Origin: Brassicibacter mesophilus
Lineage (GTDB): Bacteria; Bacillota; Clostridia; Tissierellales; Proteiniboraceae
Direction of reading: 5' to 3'
DNA: 64,000 nt
Assembly (NCBI RefSeq): GCF_050433385.1
Contig: NZ_JBNPXI010000010.1
Span: forward strand, 74,719-138,718
This document shows positions 17,956-26,306 of the stretch, piece by piece. Position numbers and translations under genes: made by a program. The notes below the pieces were generated by a model. The model did no database searches and was not told the DNA's origin. It saw only the letters and a program-made list of their open reading frames with translations. Every line of letters begins with the position of its first letter. Position 1 is the first letter of the stretch.

Positions 17956-19047
17956 GTGTTTGATTTCGATGTAGACATGGAACAATTCGCTCATATAAAA
18001 GTAATAGGAGTAGGTGGCGGAGGTAATAATGCAGTAAATAGAATGATAGAAAATCAGGTTAAAGGCATAGAATTTATAGCAATAAACACTGATAGACAAG
18101 CACTTCATTCCTCTAAGGCAGAAGTCAAAGTACAGATTGGCGACAAGCTAACAAGGGGATTAGGAGCAGGCGCTAACCCAGAGGTTGGGATGAAAGCGGC
18201 AGAAGAAAGCAGAAATGACATACTAGAAGCATTGAAAGGTGCAGATATGGTATTTATAACAGCTGGTATGGGTGGTGGAACAGGTACGGGTGCAGCTCCG
18301 ATTGTAGCTGAAGTAGCAAAGGAATTAGGAATACTAACTGTTGGTGTTGTGACTAAGCCATTTATGTTTGAAGGAAGAAGAAGAATGGTTCATGCAGAAA
18401 AAGGAATAGAAGAATTGAAGAATAAGGTTGACACCTTAGTTACTATACCAAACGATAGACTTCTCCAAGTTGTTGAAAAGAAAACATCAATCGTGGATGC
18501 ATTTAAAATAGCTGATGATGTTTTAAGACAAGGTATTCAAGGTATATCGGATCTTATTGCTGTACCAGCATTAATAAATCTTGATTTTGCGGATGTTAAG
18601 ACTATCATGTTAGATCAAGGACTTGCTCATATGGGTATTGGTAAAGCAAGTGGTGAAAACAGAGCTACAGAAGCAGCTAAACAAGCTATACATAGTCCAC
18701 TCTTAGAGACCTCAATAGAAGGTGCAAAAGGAGTTTTATTAAATATTACTGGTGGCCCTAACCTTGGTTTGTTTGAAGTTAATGAAGCAGCAGATCTCAT
18801 TAGGCAATCAGTTGACCCAGATGCAAATATAATATTTGGTGCTGGTGTTGATGAAAACTTGAAAGACGAATTAAAAATTACTGTTATAGCCACTGGATTT
18901 GATGCAAATAAAAAGGAACAGATAGTAAATACTATAAAAAATGAAAAGAATGAAGAAAAGCCAAAACAAGATGTGACAAATGATAACAAACAATTTGACA
19001 CAGACGACTTGGATATACCTACATTTTTAAGAAAAAGAGATAGATAG
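17956..19047 (+). CDS. ftsZ: Cell-division GTPase FtsZ
   Basis: Tubulin homologue forming the division ring. GTP-binding motifs GVGGGGNNAVNRM and the tubulin signature GGGTGTGAAP; the T7 loop region NLDFADVK is intact. A variable acidic linker (about 320-350) leads to the conserved C-terminal peptide DLDIPTFLRKR, which binds FtsA. Start GTG 17956 with a strong AAGGGGGTC site. 363 residues; a terminator ends the dcw cluster. Confidence 0.98.
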   Translation: MFDFDVDMEQFAHIKVIGVGGGGNNAVNRMIENQVKGIEFIAINTDRQALHSSKAEVKVQIGDKLTRGLGAGANPEVGMKAAEESRNDILEALKGADMVFITAGMGGGTGTGAAPIVAEVAKELGILTVGVVTKPFMFEGRRRMVHAEKGIEELKNKVDTLVTIPNDRLLQVVEKKTSIVDAFKIADDVLRQGIQGISDLIAVPALINLDFADVKTIMLDQGLAHMGIGKASGENRATEAAKQAIHSPLLETSIEGAKGVLLNITGGPNLGLFEVNEAADLIRQSVDPDANIIFGAGVDENLKDELKITVIATGFDANKKEQIVNTIKNEKNEEKPKQDVTNDNKQFDTDDLDIPTFLRKRDR

Positions 19048-19079
19048 CCCTTTCTAAATTTTAGAAAGGGTTTTTTTTT
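19048..19079 (+). terminator. Strong terminator after ftsZ
   Basis: CCCTTTCTAA (19048-19057) pairs with TTAGAAAGGG (19061-19070), followed by nine T. It closes the dcw transcription unit. Confidence 0.9.
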
Positions 19080-19124
19080 CGACTTCAGCATATGACATAA
19101 TTTTAAAAAAGTATGGTATATAAT
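19078..19124 (+). promoter_or_regulatory. Candidate Spo0A-activated spoIIG promoter
   Basis: TATAAT at 19119-19124 has a -35-like ATGACA at 19092-19097, a spacer of 21 bases, far over the normal 17. The Bacillus spoIIG promoter has the same unusual long spacer and needs Spo0A-P. A near 0A box, TTCGACT (consensus TTCGACA), is at 19078-19084. Confidence 0.5.
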
Positions 19125-19194
19125 AGACATATTAACAAGGACAACTGAATAGTAGTAGATTAAGAAAGGACTTGTAATAAAAGGGGGCAATATA

Positions 19195-20100
19195 TTGTAT
19201 ATTTATGCTGAATACCTTTTATTAGAAAACATTGTAATAAACTATATAATATTATATGTCACAAAGCGTTTTACAAGAACTAAAACACATAATTTTAGGT
19301 TGCTTTTAGCTTCAATAATAGGTGCTCTTTATACATTAGTTGTTTTTTTCCCATCCCTACGATTTATGACAAGATTTATTGTTAAAATATCTATTTCTAT
19401 ATTGATAATCATCGTAGCATTTAATCCGGCAAAACTAAGAAAATTTATAAAATTATTTGCAACTTTTTATGTTGTTGCTTTTGTTTTTGCTGGAGCTGCT
19501 TTGGCACTATTTTACTTAACTGATGTTGAGACGTATGTTGGAAGTGGAATTTTCTATATAAAAAATTTTCCAATAAAGCTTCTAATCTTTGCAGTAGTTA
19601 TGTCTTCAATTTTAATTAAGTTAACATGGGGATATATTCAGACAAAAATGAATAAGAGCAAAAATTATATACCTATAACGATTAATTTGAATAATAGAAA
19701 GGCGGATATAGTTGCATTATTGGATACAGGTAATTCGTTAAAGGATCCAATTTCTCAAACGCCAGTTATTATTGTGCAGTTTTCTGCCATAAAAGATCTG
19801 TTACCTGAACGGATTCAGACAATATTTATTAAATACAAAGAAAATAATTTAGACGTAGTGTCTGCTGTTATGTCTGAAACGTCAAGTGAATTTAAATTTA
19901 GACTTATTCCTTACAAGTCATTAGGGAAAGACAATGGTATGCTTCTAGGCTTTAAGCCAGATAGCATAATTATTAAGGCTGATGATGACAAGTCAATATC
20001 TGATATTGTCATAGGAATTTATAATAATAATCTTTCTAGTGACGATGAATATACTGCTTTGCTGCATCCAGAGATATTAACTGAGAAGGGGGGGTTATAA
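19195..20100 (+). CDS. spoIIGA: Sigma-E processing peptidase SpoIIGA
   Basis: Membrane aspartic protease that cleaves pro-sigma-E in the mother cell. Five N-terminal membrane segments (about 5-22, 35-52, 62-76, 88-108, 125-145) are followed by the protease domain with D177-T-G-N in ALLDTGNSLKDP. Start TTG 19195 behind AAGGGGGC, giving MYIYAEYLLLEN, a typical start. sigE, its substrate, follows after three bases, so they are one unit. Confidence 0.95.
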   Translation: MYIYAEYLLLENIVINYIILYVTKRFTRTKTHNFRLLLASIIGALYTLVVFFPSLRFMTRFIVKISISILIIIVAFNPAKLRKFIKLFATFYVVAFVFAGAALALFYLTDVETYVGSGIFYIKNFPIKLLIFAVVMSSILIKLTWGYIQTKMNKSKNYIPITINLNNRKADIVALLDTGNSLKDPISQTPVIIVQFSAIKDLLPERIQTIFIKYKENNLDVVSAVMSETSSEFKFRLIPYKSLGKDNGMLLGFKPDSIIIKADDDKSISDIVIGIYNNNLSSDDEYTALLHPEILTEKGGL

Positions 20101-20103
20101 AGT

Positions 20104-20832
20104 ATGAGGTTAGTTGATAAGGTTAAGTTGTCATTGAGAATATTCTACATCAAAATTTTAAAAAAGCTAAAGCTTTATGATGAAGAAACTATTTTTTACA
20201 TCGGAGGTAGCGAAGTATTACCCCCTCCTCTCACACCTGAAGAAGAGAATTATCTTATGTCTAATCTTAAAGAAGATGATACTATAAGAACTGTATTAAT
20301 AGAAAGAAATTTAAGGCTTGTAGTTTATATAGCTAGGAAATTTGAAAATACAGGAGTTGGTGTTGAGGATTTAGTTTCTATTGGTACTATAGGACTCATA
20401 AAGGCTGTGAATACATTTAATCCAGACAAAAAAATCAAGCTTGCTACATATGCATCAAAGTGTATTGAAAATGAAATATTGATGTATTTAAGAAGAAATA
20501 GCAAGATTAAGTCAGAGATATCTTTTGATGAACCTCTTAACATTGATTGGGATGGTAATGAATTGCTATTATCTGATATCTTGGGGACTGATAATGACAT
20601 AATCTTTAAATATTTAGAAGAAGAAGTAGATAAGGATTTATTAAATCAAGCGATTGGAAGATTATCAAAAAGGGAAAAAAGAATTATGGAATTAAGGTTT
20701 GGCCTAGCAAATGGTGAGGAGAAGACCCAAAAAGAAGTAGCAGATATGCTTGGAATTTCTCAGTCTTATATTTCTCGATTAGAGAAAAGAATAATAAAGA
20801 GATTAAAAAAAGAGATTAATAAAATGATATAA
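20104..20832 (+). CDS. sigE: RNA polymerase sporulation sigma factor, sigma-E precursor
   Basis: Early mother-cell sigma factor. The first ~27 residues are an amphipathic pro-sequence (KVKLSLRIFYIKILKKLKL) removed by SpoIIGA. Region 2 has RNLRLVVYIARKFENTGVGVEDL and TYASKCIENEILMYLRR; region 4 ends in the helix-turn-helix TQKEVADMLGISQSYISRLEKR. 242 residues, normal length. Confidence 0.97.
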   Translation: MRLVDKVKLSLRIFYIKILKKLKLYDEETIFYIGGSEVLPPPLTPEEENYLMSNLKEDDTIRTVLIERNLRLVVYIARKFENTGVGVEDLVSIGTIGLIKAVNTFNPDKKIKLATYASKCIENEILMYLRRNSKIKSEISFDEPLNIDWDGNELLLSDILGTDNDIIFKYLEEEVDKDLLNQAIGRLSKREKRIMELRFGLANGEEKTQKEVADMLGISQSYISRLEKRIIKRLKKEINKMI

Positions 20833-20845
20833 AGAATGGTTTAAG

Positions 20846-20879
20846 AACTGCTAGTGTAACATAAACTGGCAGTTTTTTT
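20846..20879 (+). terminator. Terminator after sigE
   Basis: AACTGCTAGT (20846-20855) pairs with ACTGGCAGTT (20865-20874, one G-U) and is followed by seven T. It makes sigG a separate unit. Confidence 0.85.
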
Positions 20880-20934
20880 CTATAAAAATACTTAATCTAT
20901 TTACATTAATTACTGAATAAAAAAATAAATTAAG

Positions 20935-20965
20935 GCAATAATTTTTTGTAAAAGGGGCAAAACAT
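20935..20965 (+). promoter_or_regulatory. Possible forespore (sigma-F/G-type) promoter of sigG
   Basis: GCAATA (20935-20940), then 15 bases, then GGCAAAACAT (20956-20965). This resembles the GyATA / GGnnAnAnT pattern imperfectly. Position fits a forespore gene; the match is weak. Confidence 0.3.
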
Positions 20966-20988
20966 CAAGAAAGGAATGGATACACAAT

Positions 20989-21762
20989 ATGCATATAAAC
21001 AAGGTAGAAATATGTGGAGTTAATACGTCGGAATTACCTGTACTAACAAATAAAGAAATGAGAAAACTTTTTGACCGAATAAATTCAGGAGATATGAGTG
21101 CTCGCGAAGAATTTATTAGAGGGAATCTTAGATTAGTTCTCAGTGTTATTCAGAGATTTAATAAAAGAGGAGAGCATGTTGATGATTTGTTCCAAGTGGG
21201 ATGTATTGGGTTGATAAAGGCTATTGATAATTTTGATTTATCTCAGAATGTTAGGTTTTCAACCTATGCAGTACCTATGATTATTGGTGAGATACGAAGA
21301 TACTTAAGAGATAATAACTCTATCAGAGTTAGCAGATCCTTAAGGGATATAGCTTATAAAGCTCTTCAAGCCAGAGACCAGCTTATAAATAAGAATTCAA
21401 AAGAACCTACTATATCACAGATAGCAGAAGTTCTTAACCTCCCTAAAGAGGAAGTAGTTTTTGCTTTAGATGCAATACAGGATCCTATTTCTTTGTTTGA
21501 ACCTATTTATCATGATAGTGGTGATGCAATATACGTAATGGATCAAGTAAGTGATGAAAAAAGCGAAGACGAGACATGGCTTGAGGGCATAGCTTTGAGA
21601 GAAGGACTTAGAAAACTTAATGACAGAGAGAAATTAATACTTAATCTAAGATTTTACGAGGGTAAGACTCAGATGGAAGTAGCTGAGGAAATTGGAATAT
21701 CGCAAGCCCAAGTATCAAGATTGGAAAAAACAGCTTTGAGACATATGAAAAAGCTAATTTAA
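20989..21762 (+). CDS. sigG: RNA polymerase sporulation sigma factor sigma-G
   Basis: Late forespore sigma factor. The N terminus KVEICGVNTSELPVL is the conserved sigma-G segment; region 2 has RGNLRLVLSVIQRFNKRGEHVDDLFQVG and FSTYAVPMIIGEIRRYLRD; the C-terminal helix-turn-helix is TQMEVAEEIGISQAQVSRLEK. 257 residues, normal. It follows spoIIGA-sigE as in most endospore formers. ATG 20989 behind AAAGGA. Confidence 0.97.
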   Translation: MHINKVEICGVNTSELPVLTNKEMRKLFDRINSGDMSAREEFIRGNLRLVLSVIQRFNKRGEHVDDLFQVGCIGLIKAIDNFDLSQNVRFSTYAVPMIIGEIRRYLRDNNSIRVSRSLRDIAYKALQARDQLINKNSKEPTISQIAEVLNLPKEEVVFALDAIQDPISLFEPIYHDSGDAIYVMDQVSDEKSEDETWLEGIALREGLRKLNDREKLILNLRFYEGKTQMEVAEEIGISQAQVSRLEKTALRHMKKLI

Positions 21763-21872
21763 TGTAATGCCATTGCCAGTCTAGTAAACAAATTATTAAA
21801 TTTTATTAAAACAGTAATATTATGAGACAAGTGACTAGTATATATTAGTAATAAGAATAAGAAGGTGAGGCA

Positions 21873-22148
21873 ATGGTAAAAACTAGTGACTTGAGAGAGA
21901 AAGAAGTTGTTAATGTTCGTGATGGAGCTAGACTAGGTCTAATATCAGATATAGAAGTGAATTTAGAAAAAGGATTAGTTGAAGCAATAGTTATACCAGG
22001 TCCAGGGAAAATACTAGGTTTTTTTGGAAGAAATCAAGAATTTGTAATAAGATGGAAAAACATTGTTAGGATTGGATCTGATGTAATATTAGTAGATTTC
22101 AATTTCCAAACAGATGCGGGTTTATCTTATAATAATGATGATGTCTAG
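21873..22148 (+). CDS. PRC-barrel protein, YlmC/YmxH family
   Basis: A 91-residue PRC-barrel domain: SDLREKEVVNVRDGARLGLISDIEVNL, a GPGKILGFFGR loop, and EFVIRWKNIVRIGSDVILVDF. Family members are sporulation-associated and usually lie next to sigE/sigG, as here; the molecular role is unknown. ATG 21873 behind AAGGTGAGG. Confidence 0.88.
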   Translation: MVKTSDLREKEVVNVRDGARLGLISDIEVNLEKGLVEAIVIPGPGKILGFFGRNQEFVIRWKNIVRIGSDVILVDFNFQTDAGLSYNNDDV

Positions 22149-22156
22149 CAGAATGG

Positions 22157-22195
22157 TTACTAGGTATTTAATTAAAGTAATTTAATACCTAGTAA
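22157..22195 (+). terminator. Hairpin terminator after ylmC
   Basis: TTACTAGGTATT (22157-22168) pairs with AATACCTAGTAA (22184-22195), a 12-bp stem followed by a weak T-rich tail. Confidence 0.6.
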
Positions 22196-22215
22196 TTCTA
22201 TTAAATATCAAATAT

Positions 22216-22244
22216 TAGACATATTAAAAAAAATATATTATAAT
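22216..22244 (+). promoter_or_regulatory. Sigma-A promoter of nrdR
   Basis: TAGACA (22216-22221, 5 of 6) and a perfect TATAAT (22239-22244) with a 17-base spacer. Confidence 0.65.
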
Positions 22245-22290
22245 TTGTATATAAGTTTAGCCGAACTAAACATGATAAGGGGTGAAATAT

Positions 22291-22746
22291 ATGAAATGTC
22301 CCTATTGCGACTATTTTGAATCAAAAGTAATAGACTCGAGGCCTACAGATGAAGGACAAGCAATAAGAAGAAGAAGAGAGTGCATCCAATGCAACAAGAG
22401 ATTTACTACGTATGAAAAGATTGAAGAAATACCTTTAGTAGTCATAAAGAAAGATGGAAACAGACAATCATACAATCGAAACAAACTGCTTAATGGTATA
22501 ATTAGAGCATGTGAGAAAAGACCAGTATCAGTTAAACAAATGGAAGAAATAGTAGATGAAATAGAGAAAGTGTTATTTAATTCAATGGAAAAAGAAATAA
22601 CTACGGAATATATTGGTGAAATGGTCATGAATAAATTGAAGAATACTGATGAAGTGGCATATGTCAGATTCGCTTCTGTGTATAGGCAGTTTAAAGATAT
22701 AAATACATTTATGGATGAACTTAAGAAATTACTAGACGAAAAATAG
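22291..22746 (+). CDS. nrdR: Transcriptional repressor NrdR
   Basis: Nucleotide-sensing repressor of ribonucleotide reductase genes. N-terminal zinc ribbon: CPYC at residues 3-6 and CIQCNKRF about 28 residues later; then the ATP-cone domain starting at VVIKKDGNRQSYNRNKL. Start ATG 22291 with AAGGGGTGA upstream gives MKCPYCDYFESKVIDSR, the family start, and 151 residues. No ribonucleotide reductase gene is nearby. Confidence 0.96.
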   Translation: MKCPYCDYFESKVIDSRPTDEGQAIRRRRECIQCNKRFTTYEKIEEIPLVVIKKDGNRQSYNRNKLLNGIIRACEKRPVSVKQMEEIVDEIEKVLFNSMEKEITTEYIGEMVMNKLKNTDEVAYVRFASVYRQFKDINTFMDELKKLLDEK

Positions 22747-22770
22747 AAAGACTATGATAAATCTTACCCA

Positions 22771-22798
22771 AGGACTCTTTTTGAGTCCTATTTATTTA
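22771..22798 (+). terminator. Terminator after nrdR
   Basis: AGGACTC (22771-22777), loop of five T, GAGTCCT (22783-22789), then ATTTATTTA. Confidence 0.6.
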
Positions 22799-22820
22799 GG
22801 AATTGTGATGAGGTGATTAT

Positions 22821-23642
22821 ATGGATTATGATAATAGGTTTGTGATAAAAGAAAAAAAAGGAGTAAAATTTTATACAATATGTAGTTTTGAAAAAACCGG
22901 ATTAGTATCTCATGCATTTACTACTCGAATAGGTGGAGTGAGTTCTGGCAGTTATAGTAGTATGAACTTAGGAATAAAGACAGATGACGATTTTAATGAT
23001 GTTAAGCATAACTTTAATATAATTGCAGATTTGTTTAATACTTCATTGGATAAAATAGTATTATCAAATCAAGTTCATGGCACAAATATTAGGATAATTG
23101 ACGAAGTTGAGAGCAAAAAAGATGAGTTGAATTGCATAGATGACGGAGTAGATGGTCTTGTTACGAATATTAAAAATATAATGATATGTACCTTCTATGC
23201 TGACTGTGTTCCTATATTTTATCTTGATCCCATTAACAAAGTTGTAGCTTTGGCTCATGCTGGCTGGAGAGGAACTGTTAATAAGATAGCTGGCAAAATG
23301 GTTGATATAATGCAACATACTTACAACTCAATACCAGAAGATATCCTTGTAGGAATTGGACCATCAATAGGGCCATGCTGTTATGAAGTCAATTCAGATG
23401 TCTATAATAAATTTAACGAAAATTTTACAAACAACGGCAGCCTGCTAAAACAGCAAAGTCCAACTAAATGGCAGTTAAATCTTTGGGAGGCAAATAAAAT
23501 TGTGTTAGAGGAAAAAGGAATCATTAGTAGAAATATAACAGTTAGCAAGATATGCACTAGCTGCAATAGTGACGAATTTTTTTCTTACAGAAAAGATAGC
23601 GGAGTAACTGGAAGAATGGCAGCGATTATTCAGCTAATATAG
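22821..23642 (+). CDS. pgeF: Peptidoglycan editing factor / purine nucleoside phosphorylase family (PgeF, YlmD)
   Basis: Cytoplasmic Cu/Zn-containing multicopper-oxidase-like fold protein; homologues remove mis-incorporated residues from muropeptide precursors and show purine nucleoside phosphorylase activity. Family motifs: NQVHGTNI, the YADCVPIFYLD segment with a metal-site Cys, the HAGWRGT motif, and GPSIGPCCYEV. 273 residues, normal. Seventeen bases before the response-regulator gene, so co-transcribed with it. Confidence 0.9.
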   Translation: MDYDNRFVIKEKKGVKFYTICSFEKTGLVSHAFTTRIGGVSSGSYSSMNLGIKTDDDFNDVKHNFNIIADLFNTSLDKIVLSNQVHGTNIRIIDEVESKKDELNCIDDGVDGLVTNIKNIMICTFYADCVPIFYLDPINKVVALAHAGWRGTVNKIAGKMVDIMQHTYNSIPEDILVGIGPSIGPCCYEVNSDVYNKFNENFTNNGSLLKQQSPTKWQLNLWEANKIVLEEKGIISRNITVSKICTSCNSDEFFSYRKDSGVTGRMAAIIQLI

Positions 23643-23659
23643 AATAAGGAGGAAGTTTT

Positions 23660-24355
23660 ATGGGATTTGGTAGAGTACTCGTAGTAGATGATGAGGAACA
23701 TATTGTTGAGCTAATAAAATTTAACCTTGAGAATAATGGATACGATGTCATAGTTGCATTCGATGGGAAACAAGCATTGGAAAGAGCAAAAGAAGAAAAG
23801 CCTGATTTAATAATACTTGATCTAATGCTTCCTATCATTGATGGGATTGATGTATGCAAGAAAATAAAAAATGATGATGAAATAGGAAACGTTCCAATAA
23901 TAATGCTTACTGCAAAAAGTGACGAGGCAGATAAAGTAATTGGATTAGAGATTGGGGCAGATGACTATATGACAAAACCTTTTAGTGTTAGAGAGCTTAT
24001 GGCTAGAATTAAGGCAGTTCTTAGAAGAAGTGTTGATGTAAAGCAACCTGAGCCAGATAAGGTTATTAAAATTGGAGATATAATTATTGATGATGAGAAA
24101 CATGAGGTTTTAAAAGGTGGCAAGAAACTGGAATTGACCCTTAAAGAATTTGAGTTATTAAGAATATTAGCTCAAAATAGAGGAAAGGTTTTATCTAGGA
24201 ATCTATTGCTTGATGAAGTATGGGGTTATGATTATTTTGGAGAAACAAGAACGGTTGATGTTCATATAAGACACTTAAGAAAAAAAATCGAAGATAACGA
24301 TAGAAATCCAAAGTATATTGAAACTATTAGAGGTATAGGATATAAAATGAAATAA
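23660..24355 (+). CDS. OmpR/PhoB-family response regulator (PhoP-like)
   Basis: Receiver domain (residues 1-120) with the acidic pair DDEE, phosphoacceptor Asp in LIILDLMLP, the Thr in MLTAKSD and Lys in MTKPF; winged-helix DNA-binding domain (about 130-230) with TLKEFELLRILAQNRGKVLSR and TVDVHIRHLRKKIE. Strong AAGGAGG site. The kinase gene starts 11 bases on. An 11-bp-period Pho-box-like repeat lies just beyond the kinase gene, suggesting that this is a PhoP/PhoB-type regulator, though the sequence class also contains WalR-like regulators. Confidence 0.92.
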   Translation: MGFGRVLVVDDEEHIVELIKFNLENNGYDVIVAFDGKQALERAKEEKPDLIILDLMLPIIDGIDVCKKIKNDDEIGNVPIIMLTAKSDEADKVIGLEIGADDYMTKPFSVRELMARIKAVLRRSVDVKQPEPDKVIKIGDIIIDDEKHEVLKGGKKLELTLKEFELLRILAQNRGKVLSRNLLLDEVWGYDYFGETRTVDVHIRHLRKKIEDNDRNPKYIETIRGIGYKMK

Positions 24356-24366
24356 GGGGAAATACT

Positions 24367-26142
24367 ATGCAAAAAAGAATTTTTATAACTTTCATGGCAT
24401 TAGTTCTGATAGGAGTATTGATTACAGGTGTTCTTGCACTTAGTCTTTTAAGAGTAAATTATTTAGATAATGTGCAGGAAAAGCTTATAACAAATTCTAG
24501 ACTAATTGGTGAGGCTCTACGTGAATCAGACAATTATGATAAGAGTTACTTAAATAGTATTGCTTTAGTTTATTCAAAGCATACTAATGCACGTGTAACT
24601 TTTATTGATAAAGATGGGTGGGTTATAGGTGACTCATCAGCCAACGCTGAAACTTTAGAAAATCATAAAGATAGAATAGAGGTGCAAAAAGCTTTTAGCG
24701 GACAAATAGGAGTAAGCCAAAGATACAGTGAATCAATTGGAAGGGATATGCTGTATGTTGCTATTCCATTTAGTTCATCAAATAATGATTTGGCAGTAAT
24801 TAGATTATCTGTATCAATCAAAGACATGACTGTAACCAATATGACATTATTCAAATATAGTGCTATTTCTATGCTTACGGGATTGACCGTCGCGATTTTA
24901 CTAGGACTTAGATATGTTAAGATAGTTACAGATCCTATAAGACAGTTGACATATGCTACTAAAAAAATATCAAATGGAAATTATGGAGAAAAGGTATATT
25001 CTAAGACAGGTGATGAGTTAGGAGAGCTTTCAGACAATTTTAATATTATGAGTATAAAACTTAAATCCACAGTAGGGGAGTTGCAGGAAAGCAATACGAA
25101 GATGAAAGCTATACTGACGAGTATGTTCAATGGAGTTATTGCTCTTGATAATTCGCACCGAATTATTTTAATAAATCCTTCTGCAGAAGAGATATTTGGT
25201 ATTTCTGAAAACGAAGTCAAAGGTAAGCATATATTGGAAGCTGTAAGAAATAATGTATTGGATGATTTGATAAATAGTATGTTATATGAAAACAATATAG
25301 TGAAAAATGAAATAGAAATTTTTGAACCTAGGTACAGGATTTTAAGCATACATTCTAATATGATTAGATTAAACAATGACCCAAATAGAACATTAGGTAC
25401 AGTTATTATTATTCAAGATATAACAGAGATAAGAAAATTAGAGAATATGAGAAAAGATTTTGTTGCCAATGTATCACATGAACTAAAAACGCCTCTTACT
25501 TCAATAAAAGGGTTTGTTGAAACACTTAAAGAAGGAGCAGCTGAAAACAAGAATATTAGAGATAAGTTTTTGGATATTATTGATATAGAAGCGAGCAGAT
25601 TAACGTCATTAATACAGGATTTACTGTTACTATCTGAGATTGAAAATAAAAACAATCTGCCAAGTAAAGAAACTATTGATGTAAATAAGTCCATAGACGA
25701 AGTAATGCAGATGCTTAGTGAGATTGCAAAGCAAAAAGATATAGAACTCATAGATAAGGTTAATAAAAATCTGCCTTCTTTACAAGGAAATAGTGGGTGG
25801 TTTAAGCAAATGCTAATTAATCTTATAGATAATGGCATTAAATATACTCCCAATGGAGGGAATGTTGTAGTTACTGCATATAGCGTGTCTGGAAAGATAT
25901 ATATTAAAGTTAGCGATACTGGCATTGGTATTGAAAAAGAGCATCTATCACGGCTTTTTGAAAGATTTTATAGAGTAGATAAGGCAAGGTCTAGACAGGT
26001 AGGTGGAACGGGATTAGGATTGGCTATTGTAAAGCATATAATAATAGCACTAAGAGGAAATATAGACGTAAAAAGTGAGATTAATAAAGGTACAGAATTT
26101 ATTATATCTCTACCACTTAGCAATAATTCAAGCAATATGTAG
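24367..26142 (+). CDS. Sensor histidine kinase, PhoR/WalK-like
   Basis: 591 residues: membrane segment (about 8-28), an extracytoplasmic sensor of about 135 residues, second membrane segment (about 163-185), HAMP, a PAS domain (about 245-355), HisKA with the phosphoacceptor His in FVANVSHELKTPLTS, and HATPase with N box (NLIDNGIKYTPNGG), G1 (DTGIGI) and G2 (GGTGLGLAIVKH). HAMP plus one cytoplasmic PAS is the layout of PhoR and WalK. It pairs with the regulator just upstream; the pst phosphate transport genes are not in this window. Confidence 0.92.
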   Translation: MQKRIFITFMALVLIGVLITGVLALSLLRVNYLDNVQEKLITNSRLIGEALRESDNYDKSYLNSIALVYSKHTNARVTFIDKDGWVIGDSSANAETLENHKDRIEVQKAFSGQIGVSQRYSESIGRDMLYVAIPFSSSNNDLAVIRLSVSIKDMTVTNMTLFKYSAISMLTGLTVAILLGLRYVKIVTDPIRQLTYATKKISNGNYGEKVYSKTGDELGELSDNFNIMSIKLKSTVGELQESNTKMKAILTSMFNGVIALDNSHRIILINPSAEEIFGISENEVKGKHILEAVRNNVLDDLINSMLYENNIVKNEIEIFEPRYRILSIHSNMIRLNNDPNRTLGTVIIIQDITEIRKLENMRKDFVANVSHELKTPLTSIKGFVETLKEGAAENKNIRDKFLDIIDIEASRLTSLIQDLLLLSEIENKNNLPSKETIDVNKSIDEVMQMLSEIAKQKDIELIDKVNKNLPSLQGNSGWFKQMLINLIDNGIKYTPNGGNVVVTAYSVSGKIYIKVSDTGIGIEKEHLSRLFERFYRVDKARSRQVGGTGLGLAIVKHIIIALRGNIDVKSEINKGTEFIISLPLSNNSSNM

Positions 26143-26149
26143 TGTGATT

Positions 26150-26180
26150 AAAAGAGCAAGCAATTTTAGCTTGCTCTTTT
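26150..26180. terminator. Terminator after the kinase gene
   Basis: AAAAGAGCAAGC (26150-26161) pairs with GCTTGCTCTTTT (26169-26180): a 12-bp stem with a 7-base loop. Confidence 0.85.
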
Positions 26181-26189
26181 GTGCATAAG

Positions 26190-26228
26190 TTAACGGAAAG
26201 TTAACAATAAGATAACAGTGTGTTAATT
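26190..26228 (+). promoter_or_regulatory. Pho-box-like direct repeats upstream of the chemoreceptor gene
   Basis: TTAACG at 26190, TTAACA at 26201, ATAACA at 26212 and TTAATT at 26223 keep an exact 11-bp register. This is the architecture of binding sites for PhoB/PhoP-type OmpR-family regulators (tandem TTAACA-like half sites). The PhoP-like regulator is encoded just upstream. A TAAAAT -10-like hexamer is at 26249-26254. Confidence 0.6.
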
Positions 26229-26306
26229 CCCCTAAAGTTAGCAGATGATAAAATAAATTCATGGCATATTTAGGTAATTATATTCAGAGGAGATGACAAT
26301 AGGGGA

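Noticed and set aside
18627..19190. 187-residue minus-strand frame opposite ftsZ
   Set aside because: Antisense to the ftsZ 3' half and its terminator; hydrophobic composition is the mirror of ftsZ codons.
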